The notes under the pieces were generated by a model. It did no database searches, was not told the DNA's origin, and saw only the letters and a list, made by a program, of their open reading frames with translations. The position numbers and the translations under genes are program-made. DNA of 64,000 bases from Saxidomus purpurata (Eukaryota > Mollusca > Bivalvia > Venerida > Veneridae): the NCBI GenBank assembly GCA_022818135.1, contig JAFMSR010000009.1, positions 18,695,853-18,759,852 on the forward strand, read 5' to 3'. Positions 34,458-45,655 of the stretch are shown here, piece after piece (within the stretch, counting starts at the first letter, position 1; every line of letters starts with the position of its first letter).

Positions 34458-35200
34458 TAGAAATCATCGAAACAACCTTTCTGACAAATTTCAAGGATAT
34501 CTGGGCTGAAAATGTAACATCTAGAGTGTTAACAAGGGTTTTCCATATTTTGGCTCTGTGACCTAGTTTTTGACCCCAGATGACCCATATTCGAACTTGG
34601 GCTAGAAATCATCGAAACAACCTTTCTGACATATTTCCAGGATATTTGGGCTGAAAATGTTACCTCTACAGTGTTAACAAGGTTTTTCCATATTCAGGCT
34701 GTGTGACCTAGATTTTGACCCCAGATTACCCATATTCGAACTTGAGCTAGAAATCATCGAAACAACCTTTCTGACATATTTCCAGGATATTTGGGCTGAA
34801 AATGTTACCTCTAGAGTGTTAACAAGGTTTTTCCATATTTGGGCTGTGTGACCTAGTTTTTGACCCCAGATGACCCATATTCGAACTTGGGCTAGAAATC
34901 ATCGAAACAACCTTTCTGACATATTTCCAGGATATTTGGGCTGAAAATGTTACCTCTACAGTGTTAACAAGGTTTTTCCATATTTGGGCTGTGTGACCTA
35001 GTTTTTGACCCCAGGTGACCCATATTCGAACTTGAGCTAGAAATCAACCAAACAACCTTTCTGACAAATTGCCAGGATATTTGGACTGAAACAGTAGCCT
35101 CTAGAGCCTTAACAAGATTTTTCTATTTTTGGGTCATGTGACCTAGTTTTTCATCCGAGATGACCCATATTCGAACTCGTCCGAGTAATTACTGGGACAA
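34458..35200. repeat. Minisatellite, five 145 bp units plus a partial
   Basis: TAGAAATCATCGAAACAACC starts units at 34458, 34603, 34748 and 34893; a diverged form starts at 35038. The spacing is exactly 145 bp each time. Later units are more diverged. Confidence 0.95.
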
Positions 35201-35344
35201 ACATCCTGACCAAGTTTCGTGACAACTGAGGAAAAAAATGTGACCACTAGAGTGTTAACGAACTAAATGTGGACGGACGACGGACGACGGACATTCATCG
35301 ATCCTAATAGCTCACCCTGAGCCAGCTCAGGTGAGCTAAAAAGT

Positions 35345-36440
35345 CAGGATCAGAGGGTCTGGAGGGGACATTTCGAGTCGCAAAGCGGTTGTAAATGATC
35401 TTATCAAGTACAGCAAACGATTTCTTTGTTTTAAGTCCATAATAGGCTTATATTTTATATCATTAATACAAACAGACCATTCATAGTTCAACACTCCTGC
35501 GAGATAGGATTTTATTATCCCCGTAACCGATTAAATGGTGATCAAAGAGCAACTCTATACTAACCCTATCAACTTGATTTCAAACAAAGCATATAATTTA
35601 TCTATACTAACATTGTAATTCAATTTTGTTAAATATTATTCGTATATGTAAACGGACTAGACAATACATTACACTCATATCTATCTATAATAAACATATT
35701 TGTTATATCTAAAGAAATTTCAAGATTGAATTGAAAGGCATTGCTATATAATTATATGTATTATGTTTAATCAAAGCGTGTATAAATGTGAAAAAATACA
35801 TGTTTGATTGTATCAAGCACAGAAAACTTTACACAATACCATATGTTTTATATTTTTCTTGAGCCGATTGTGTATAGCATAACACTTCCTTCTCAACCAA
35901 TCAGGGATGGTTTAACTTCTTCTATTTTACATAAAAAATAAGTATCTCTTAAACTCTAGACATAAGATGTAATTTCACAGCTGATACCAAAATGAAAGTT
36001 TTACTATTCAAGAGAAGGCTTTTATAATTATGTTTAAATTCTAGAAATGCATTGAAACTTTATCAGTGAAGTAGTATTTTATCGGAATTAACATGACGAT
36101 TAATATAAATATTAACATAATCGATCGCATTTGTGAACAGTCGTTTCTCATTCTTAGGTTTCACGCAGCATTTTATGTAACCTAGTTGTCAATATGTTTA
36201 TAAATGTACTTCTTCCAAATAAGTTAAAACGAGCGGTAAGATCGATACTTATTCAAAGTTTGGTTAGTTTATTGATCACTATAAATGTTTGCTAATTTAT
36301 TTATTCCCGATTGCAAAACTATTTCTTACAACTTATATTAATCGCTCCCGAGACTAACTCCAGATAGAATAAACCTCGAAATGAGAGATAGGCAATGTGG
36401 AATTATCTGTGTCTTACCTAAGAACACTACCACTACAATG
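35345..36440. other. No gene seen
   Basis: AT-rich intergenic DNA with no supported feature. Confidence 0.4.
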
Positions 36441-36523
36441 TATTTGGGCATTTGTGAGGATCGTACCAGAGACCCTCCTCCGGTCCTGAGGTTGATGCAG
36501 TAACCACTGTACCAAGGCGTCTC
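36441..36523 (-). repeat. tRNA-like SINE head (copy 1)
   Basis: On the minus strand GACGCCTTGGTACAGTGGTTA resembles box A and GGTACGATCC a damaged box B. Copy 2 at 40961-41038 keeps the intact GGTTCGATTC. Confidence 0.6.
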
Positions 36524-37656
36524 CATCTTTAGTTTATTGTTTACTAATAGTGAAAATCTAGTATACCATAAAATAAAAAAACTTACAAACCTTGACAAAA
36601 TTGTTTTAATTTCTTCTAGGAAATCTAAGACGATCGAAATGAAGTCCTTTCCTCGGTTCATAATAAAAAGTTTAAGTTATCTTAAAAAGATGCATACCAG
36701 ATCTACTCACTGTCAGATTAAGAGTAAGGGATACCTTAACATATTGACATGAAAACTCATTCATTCTTGTGAAAATCAAATACAGCAATGAAGGATATCT
36801 GTGTATTTCTCGATTAAATGTACTTTCGATTTAAACCTGTGTTATATTGCGTTTCATATACGTATTAAAAGATATTGAACGATTTTCTTTTGAAACCCAT
36901 TATTGTTGGTTCGAATAAGAAAAGCCTTTTCCTGAAGATTTATATGATAATCGTTTAGTTAAAAAAACCAATATAAATGTTTGGAACTATTCATTTCATA
37001 TGTACCCATCACTAATCTAGAATTTCATGTTTTATAATTAAAAACAATTGATTGGAATGTGTCAGCACAAATGATTGGCTTTCAAGTGCGAAATAATGCC
37101 TTAAACATCATAAATCACGGAAATAATAATCGTTTTGTAGTATATCTAATTAGTCAAAATGGATAACACTTACATGTAATGTATTCTCCATTATCTTAAA
37201 CCCTTTTCGAACAACCAGTATTGTGTAATAAATTTTACATTAATTATTTGGTAATATATTACAAGTTTATTACCAGCGTCGGATCCCGCGGTCTATACGG
37301 AATACACCGTGGGAAAATTCATAAATGGTGTGAATAACCTGGGTACCGAGGATGGTTTATTACATCCGAGAAAAGGACGTTACACATGTTCAGACTCTAC
37401 ACATTCCAATATCATTGCACATTAGGATCGAGAGTTAGAGTCGTATTGCTATACGTATACCTCCAATTGAAATTGAATCTAATGAGCAAAAGCTTTATCC
37501 ATCTTTTCGATTCATCAATACACCCGCATTGAAAAAAGTTGTGTTTGAATTATAACATAAGTTACAAAGAGAGTGCACGTAAATCTTCTTCCTATCTCAT
37601 AAAATAGGTTTATGAGTCATGATAGCCAAGCAAGATAATAAGAATATTTCACTGGT

Positions 37657-37774
37657 TGCACGTGCAGATCGGAATATCTGGTTCGAGGGTAACTGTTTTG
37701 GCGGTAACGAGGCTCCGCCGAGTTATCGCCAAAAACAGTTACCCATGAGCTGCACGTGCAGCCAGATATATATT
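37657..37774. repeat. Hairpin repeat (copy 3 of 3)
   Basis: GCACGTGCAG and CTGCACGTGC pair at the outside, GGGTAACTG and CAGTTACCC further in, around GAGGCTCCGCCGAG. Confidence 0.8.
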
Positions 37775-37949
37775 CTGTTTTTTTTTGCATACCATATTCT
37801 ACTAATAGTAGCAGAAATAAAAGAAAACTAATGAATTGTATTTACGCGGTATTTTCTTGTAGTGATGCACAAAGTTACATATTCATTCATAAAAGTAGTT
37901 CTTTCTGACGTCAATAAGTCGTCTTACACCAAGGGGTGTAAGATGGGGT

Positions 37950-38385
37950 TTTCTGGCATACCAGATGGGGATAACTGCAGATTTTACCAGTGCAGTCCAT
38001 GTAAGACGATTCGCGTGAATTACTTGTGACGTAACGTTATAAACAATGTGACGTCACTTTACGAAACACAGCATCTGTATAACGTTTGTTTTTAAATTAA
38101 AATGCATCATTTCGATAAGTTTGTAATTAAATATTTATTTTAAAGTGCAAGACGGTATGCAAGAAAAAGTTTCTACCATGAGATACTTGGTTCAGATGGA
38201 AATATCCGTCACTTTGGGTAACTGTTTCACGGGAACTCGGCAGAGCCTCGTTCCCGCCAAAACAGTTACCCGCAGTGACGGATATTTTCATCCGAACTGC
38301 GTGCTCATGTAAGAAACTAATATTCCAGCACTGGTAAAAACTGGTAAAAACTGCAGATATCCTGATCTGGTATGCAAGAAAAGCG
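37950..38385. mobile_element. MITE-like unit containing hairpin copy 2
   Basis: The left arm GGCATACCAGATGGGGATAA (from about 37955) is inverted at about 38345-38380 (ATCCTGATCTGGTATGC). Both arms continue into GCAGATTTTACCAGTGC or its complement. The internal hairpin at 38199-38288 has the same core as 2601-2688. Copy 2 of the duplication holds only one arm at this position. Confidence 0.7.
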
Positions 38386-40960
38386 TTTATTGTAACTCGT
38401 AAACAGACACTTAGCTGCAAAAATCAATACATTATGGTAAACACACATAATCAAACCAACTACATGTATATATTATCATGCCTATCATTTTGCCATTACA
38501 ATTTGGTTAATGTATGTCGCAGATTTGTTTGTTGGATATGTTTGTTTCAATTGTATTGTCATTGGGTTGATTATACATACTGCTGACAGTCTAAAACTGC
38601 AGTAAGCTAAATACATTGTAGCTTAAATTGAATCTTGCACAACGTTTAGCAATTAGATGTAAAAGCGATGTGTATTATGGCCAACATTAATTTATGTAAT
38701 CCATAACAAATCTTCATTATTTACATTAGTATAGTTGTTATGTATCTGCACTTCCGTAATAATTATAATTATTTAAACAAACACAAACTGTTTAAGTGAA
38801 ATAAAGGATCAAATCTTTATTTTTCGCTTTGGAAATTGCAGAAAATGAAAGGTGCATGTTATGGTTTATAAAGCATTTAAAATATTAATCGAAACTACTA
38901 GTACACAGCATGATGAAATTGTTAAACGCCCCTTCGAAGTATTACTGTATTATATTTATAAAGTGTACGACGTGGCTAATATTAGAAAACACGGAATTCC
39001 ACATATGACTAGGATTTGTATACATGTTCGCTTTGATAATATCACCACAAGAGGTAACACGTCAAATAAAAAAATGACCAACATTAAACAGTTACAATGT
39101 AATAACTTTGATATTATACATGCTTTTCTATTTGAAACAACTCTTTGTTGCCGACTTTTAAAGAGTTATTTTAAAAAGAAAAAAAAAGTTATACTTATCA
39201 TTCCCTGAGGAATATTTTAAAGTATTTATTATGATATTATTATACATTGTTGAGTACAGTACTGAAATATATTGAACGCATAATATTTCATCTCATTGCT
39301 ATCAACGAGTCTATAATGATTCAAACATGCAAGAAGACTCGTTAAGAAAATGAATGTGACGTATTGAATTGCAATTTGCTTCAAAACTTATGTATTTGGA
39401 TAAAAATGGCCCAGCAATATGTTTATTTCAGACATAAATATTCTAGATTAATTTTTGTTTTGGTCTGTTTTTGATAACTTGCCAAACCAAATATCAGAAC
39501 ACAACATATAACACAAGAAACAAATTGGTGAGTATCCAACTACATTATATCTACCCTTTTCACCAATTGCGATGAAAGTAGAGATATCATTTGTCTTGCG
39601 TGGGGGCAAATATAGATTTAATAATCTCGTCACACCCACATGAATGTGTTTTTGTAAATACTGTACATCACTTTAATGTTATGCTAATTTTGGTTTCTAC
39701 CGTAAATGTTGTATATTTCAGCAAACAGAATGAGTAGGATTTTATTGGCTTACCTAGAGTGGTCACGCTGTCTATTAACATGTGCATAGACTATTTCTAT
39801 ATTTTTTGATGAAAGGTCGTTTTAAGCATATTTCTAAGATATCAATATCCGGGTTTAAGCTTGACATGTCTGCTTCGTGTCTATGAAAAGAAATATTTAC
39901 ACGCGATCAAAACAAAAATCCAACAGAGGCATCAGCGTTCCTGCAAGAAGTGTTTGGAAGGGTTTTTTTTGTACCCCCTATTTGAGTAAACTAGGGGTAC
40001 GAAGACAAAATTGGGCGTGCAAAGTTTACATTAACTTTACAAAATTGTATACTAAGAAGAAAGTACATGTATAATGTGTCAACTAAAGATTTTGAGAATG
40101 CACACGTTATGCAGTCTGTGTTCTTTTTATTAGAGTCCAAACTTTGCCAAAAAACGTATTACAGCGTGTTACAGTTATTATTGATGCCAACATCACTTTC
40201 GGTGTTTTTATTTTGTTGGCACGGTTCCGATCTAAGACTCCCGTCGCCATTTAGTCCACATATCAGGTATTTTATCATCCGAAACTCAGGCTATTCATTA
40301 CGCATTGAATCACCAGAGAGAAGCGGAAGAATTAACCGTGGGTTGCGACGATGCAGGTATTTTTGCCTGCGCAATTATTCAACTAAGTATTTATTGTATG
40401 ACGCTTGGCATATTTGACTGCTTCTTAAAATTTCCCGTTGGTGATGTGGCGAATAATATCAGAAGAAAAGAATCTGTAAATAATTCTAAATTTAGGACAT
40501 TTTTAAATAAACTACAACACGGCAAAAATACTCCGTTTACAAAAAGAGATTCCCGGATTGATGTAAAATGCGTTTTGGGTTAATTTTGTGCGTGATTCAT
40601 ATACATATTTACATAAATGGATTGCTGAGGCATGTTAACTGAACTTTTTAAAATCTGGTAATATCGCGTGAAATGTCGTTTTCAAGGTGGTCTAAAAGAG
40701 TCAGCATTTGACTAAGATGTCTGATATTTTTGTAATATAAATATCGGCAGATCCTTTAAACTCATACAGACAAAACATGTCTCATACGATAAGTGTTGAT
40801 TCTATGGAAGGTCGAACCTGTCTCAACCCGCGTATACGGTTACGGCTGCAAAGATATATAATTATTGCACACATAATAAAACGAGGTCAGGTTTAGTTTA
40901 CTTTAATCATATCTTATATTAATTCACACATACATACATCAAACATACAAAGCATATTTG

Positions 40961-41038
40961 TATTTGGGCATTTGTGAGAATCGAACCAGAGACCCTCCGG
41001 TCCTGAGGTTAACGCACTACCACTGCACCAAGGCGTCT
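40961..41038 (-). repeat. tRNA-like SINE head (copy 2)
   Basis: Minus strand: TTGGTGCAGTGGTAGTGCG (box A-like) and TGGTTCGATTCTC (box B). No closed cloverleaf, so not called as a tRNA gene. Confidence 0.65.
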
Positions 41039-43966
41039 AAATCTTTAGTTTCCTTGTAGCGGAAATCTAGTATACCATAAAATAAAAAAAGTAACGAACC
41101 TTGATAAAATTGTTTTTATTCCTTCTAGGAAAACTAAGACGATCGAAATGAAGTCTTTTCTTCGATTCATAATAAGGAGTTTAAGTTATCTTAAATAGAT
41201 GCATACCAGATTCTTTCACTGTCAGATTAAGTGTAAGGGATACCTAGACACTCTCAGATAAACATATTGTCATTATAACTCATTCATTCTTCTGAAAATC
41301 AAATACAGAAAAAGTACGGATATGTTAAATGTACTTTCGATTTAAACTTGCGTTATATTACGTTACAAATGCGTATTAAAAGGTATTGAACGGTTTTATT
41401 TTCGAAAAAGAAACCCATTAGTGTTGGTTCGAATAAGAAAAGCCTTTTCATGAAGATTTATATGATAATCATTTAGTTAAAAAATCAATGTACCCATCAC
41501 TAATCTAGAATTCCATGTATTATGATTATAAAACAATTGATTGGAATGTGTCAGCACAAATGATAATGTTTGGCTGTCAAATGCGAAATAATGCCTTAAA
41601 CATTCTAAATCACGGAAATAATAAACGTTTTGTAGTATTTCTAATAAGTCAAAATGGATGACACTTACATGTAATGTATTCTCCATTATCTTAAACCCCT
41701 TTCGAACAGCCAGTATTGTGTAATACATTTTGACAATTATTTGGTATTATATTACAAGTTTATTATATACGATAAAGGGACGTTACACATGTTCAGACTC
41801 TACAATAGCCGGCTTAGGCATTCCAGTATCATTGCACAACTGGGATCGATTTACTATACATGAGCCGGAGATTTTCAGCCAGTAATGTATTCTTTTTTCT
41901 TGCATACCATATTCTACTAATAGTAGCAGAAATTTAAGAAAACTAATGAATTATATTTACGTGCTATTTTCTTGTAGTGATGTACGAATTTACATATTAA
42001 TTCATAAAACTCGTTCTTTCTGACGTCAATAAGTCGTCTTACACCAGGGGATGTAAGATGAGATTTTCCAGCACTGGTAAAAACTGCAGATATCCCGATC
42101 TGGTATGCAAGAAAATCGTTTATTGTAACTCGTAAACAGACACGTACCTGCAAAAATCAATACATTATGGTAAACACACATAATCAAACCAACTACATGT
42201 ATATATTATCATTCCTATCATTTTGCCATTACAATTTGGTTAATGTATATCGCAGATTTGTTTGTTGGATATGTTTGTTTCAATTGTTTTGTCATTGGGT
42301 TGATTATACATACTGCTCACAGTCTAAAACTGCAGTAAGCTAAATAGCTTAAATTGAATCTTGCAAAAAGTTTAGTAATTACAAATGTAGCTGTAAAATC
42401 GATATGTATTATGGTCAACATTATTGTATGTAATCCATAACAAATCTTCATTATTTACATTCGTATAATTGTTATATATCCGCACGTAATTATTATGATT
42501 ATTTCAACAAACACAAACTGTTGAAGTGAAATAAAGGATCAAATCTTTATTTTTCGTGGCGGAAATTGCCGAAAATGAGAGGCTGCATGAAATGGTTTAT
42601 AAAGCGTTTAAAATATTAATCGAAACTACTAGTACACTAAACTTCTCAAAGCATGAGGAAATTGTTGAACGCCCCTTCTAAATATCACTGTATTACTGTA
42701 GTATATTTATAAGTCGCTTTGATCTACGGCTAATATTAGAAAACACGGAATTCCACATACACTGTATGACTAGGATTTGTATACATAAGTTACGAAAGGT
42801 GTTCGCTTTGATAATATCACCACAAGAGGTAACACGTCAAATACAAAATGACCAACATTAAACAGTTACAATATTATAATTATGATATTATACATTGTTG
42901 AGTACAATACTGAATTATGTTGAACGCGTACAGAACTTAAATAAATAACTGTAATATTTCATGTCCATTGTTAAACATTATTGCTATCAAAAGGTCTATA
43001 AGGATTTAAATATACAAAAAGACTAGTTTAGAACATAAATGTGGTGTATTAGATTGCAACATTAACTAACTTTGATAAAAATGGCCCAGCAATATGTTTA
43101 TTTTATACACAAATACTCTACAATAATTTTTGTTTTGGTTTGTTTTTGAAAACTTGCCAAACCAGATATTGCGTCTTCCAATCAGAATATACAAAATATA
43201 TAACACAAGAAACAAATTGAGTATCAGACTACATTGTATCTACTCTTATCATCGATTGCGATGAAAGTAGAGATATTATTTGACTTGCGTGGAGGCAAAT
43301 AAAGATTAAATACTCTCGGCACACCTACATGGATATGTCTCACGTAAATACTGTACTTCCCTTTAATTTTATGCTAATTTTGGTTTCAACGTACATTTGT
43401 ATATGTTGTATACGAAGTAAACACTGGGGGTGCAACGTCTACCTTAGCTTTACAAAATTATATACTATATAAGGAAGAACGTATAATGTGTCAACTGAAG
43501 AGTTTGAGAATGCACACATTAGGCAGTGATTGACCTCTTTATAACAGTTTAAACGTAGCCAAGAAAATTCAATAAACAAATTATATTTGAAATTCTTCGG
43601 CGTGTTACAGTTATAATTTATGCCAACATCACTTTCGGTGTTTCTATTTGGTTGGCAAAGTTCAGAATTAATACTCCCATCGCCATTTAGTCCACATTTC
43701 AGGTATTTCATCCTATGTGACCCAGGTCATATATTACGAAGCGGAATTAACCGTGGGTTGCGACGATGCAGGTAATTGTGCCTGCGCCATTATTCCACTA
43801 CATATTTATTGTATGACTTCACGCCGTGCACTGGTTGGCATATTTGACTGCTTTTTAAAACTTCCCGTTGGTGATGTGACGAATAATAAAGTAAATCCAG
43901 TCAGGGTGACAGAATCTGTAAATAGTTCTTAATTAAGAACTTTTTTGAATAAACTACAACACGGCT
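40961..43966. repeat. Tandem segmental duplication, copy 2 (3.0 kb)
   Basis: Collinear with 36441-40522 but shorter. Shared stretches include TTCGAATAAGAAAAGCC, CCATATTCTACTAATAG, AATCGAAACTACTAGTACAC and CCGTGGGTTGCGACGATGC. Divergence by small indels and substitutions is clear, so the duplication is not very recent. Confidence 0.9.
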
Positions 43967-44216
43967 GCAGGGAAGTCTACATTTATGTTAGCTTGTATTT
44001 TATTTATAGTCAGTAATCATGTACGGTTAACACAGAGTCAAACGACATATTGGCAAAGACAGAAGTATTGAAACACAACATCAATGCATCGTAGCTACTT
44101 AATTAGGTTAACGGAATACCATGTTTTTATGGATTGCCAGACATTTACCAATAAGCATTACATTTGTAACTTCCCACGTAGTTTCACGATATGAACGAAC
44201 TGTTGCACTGTGAAAG

Positions 44217-45383
44217 CACAGGTGGAAGGAACATACCTTTGACTTTTTTTTCTTAAGCTAATGCTTTTTTCTATGCATTTAAAATTTATATCAGAATAAA
44301 TAAAAAATTGAAAAAATTTTTTTTCTTCTAGCTCTTTTACTATATACAAGGTTCCCAACACCTCTGTATGAAAACAAGCATGTCGCTCTGAAAAACTCTT
44401 CGATTTCTTTCAATTTGAGTTACGTTAAACAAATTTGAACGAATTCTAGAGAGAAATGATAGGCTTTAAGAAAATTGTTTACTTCAATGGAAAATTCCAA
44501 GCCGTTTTCGTTCTACAAGCGAAATGCCAAAGCTGTAGAGCGATTTTCGCTCAAACCAGAAAATGTCACACTTTCCAGACGGTGATTTTCACTAAATTCT
44601 CCAATACTATTGCGGTAATGCGAGAGGAAACTATCAAAACATGCAATTATATGTTTAGACTTCAAATCATGTCGTAGATCGTACTTTTATCAAAATGGGT
44701 TCGATGCTACGGCGGATTTTTCATTTTTTGTTGACTAAATGCTTTTACTTTCACTTTCAATCGCCTTCGGTATGTTTTGATAATGTCCTTGAATAGCTGT
44801 TACAAATCACTGCGCAACCTCTCGGCCCTTCATGGCCCCCTCCCCCCCCCCCCCCCCCCCCCAATACTTTTGACAATTACAAAAACCGCTGAAAAATCCG
44901 CTGTAGTATCGAACCTGATGTAAAGGTACGATCTACGCCATATTTGTAGTCTAATATTATTTTCTTGTTTTATGGTTGTCTTTCGCAGTACCGCAATATT
45001 AGTGGAGAATTTGCGAAAATCACTGTCGGATATGTGTGACTTTTTCTGGTTTTGCGAAAATCCTATATCAGCGTTGGTATTTTCCTTGTAGAATGAAAAC
45101 GGCTTGGAATTTTCCATTGAGTAAACTCTTTCTTAAAGCTCTACCCTCATTTCTCTCTATTTCCCCCCGAATTCGTTCAATTTGTTTACGTAACTCAAAT
45201 TTGAAAGAAATCGAAGAGTTTTTCAGAGCGACATGCTTGTTTTCATACAGAGTGTGTTGGGAACCTTGTTATAGTGAGCTATGAAAAATTTTTTTCAATT
45301 TTTTTTTTTTTATTCTGATTCATTTAAATGCATAGAAGCATTAGCTTAAGAAAAAAAGTCAAAGGTTGTCCTTCCACCTTGTG
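44217..45383. mobile_element. Foldback element, 1.17 kb, with poly-C hinge
   Basis: Left arm about 44217-44800, right arm about 44880-45383. Shared segments include TTCTTAAGCTAATGC, GACATGCTTG, GTTCCCAACAC and AAATTCCAAGCC or their complements. The ends read CACAGGTGGAAGGA and, reversed, CACAAGGTGGAAGGA. AAAG flanks both sides (44213-44216, 45384-45387). The centre holds a C homopolymer (44842-44862). No coding capacity; non-autonomous. Confidence 0.85.
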
Positions 45384-45389
45384 AAAGCA

Positions 45390-45653
45390 AAACGCTGGCC
45401 AAAATCTCGAAGAAGAAATGCTTTTCAGAATCTAAACGTCCATAATTATTTCTGAAACTAGTGATTTAAACTCGTTCTGAAATCATTTATGAATAGACGA
45501 GATGCCCAAGATGCCTATTCAATAAGAGAAAATTTACAGAAGTAGAAAGATTTTATGAAAAAGGGGTCTTTGTAATCATGAAATTTAAACAAGTTCGCGA
45601 GACACAGGACCAGCGTGCACAGGTCTTATTTTTATGGAAAAAAACGAGATTGT
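45390..45653. other. Short spacer, no feature
   Basis: AT-rich sequence between the foldback element and the first 5.5 kb element. Confidence 0.4.
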
Positions 45654-45655
45654 TA

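Larger units (their letters stand above)
33195..35342. repeat. Bivalve-type dispersed element with inverted ends and two internal minisatellites
   Basis: It starts AACAAGAGGGCCATGATGG and then CGCTCACCTG; it ends CCAGCTCAGGTGAGCTAAAA. The CTCACCTG and CAGGTGAG near the ends are inverted. I recall this GAGGGCCATGATGGCCC element as widespread in bivalve genomes. The interior is two tandem arrays, listed separately, and no protein. GGACGACGGACGACGGAC precedes the right end. Confidence 0.8.
36441..40522. repeat. Tandem segmental duplication, copy 1 (4.1 kb)
   Basis: It starts at TATTTGGGCATTTGTGAG and ends near AAACTACAACACGGC, collinear with 40961-43966. It carries insertions missing from copy 2, including the hairpin blocks at 37.65-37.77 and about 37.96-38.33 kb. 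No certain gene lies inside. Confidence 0.9.
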
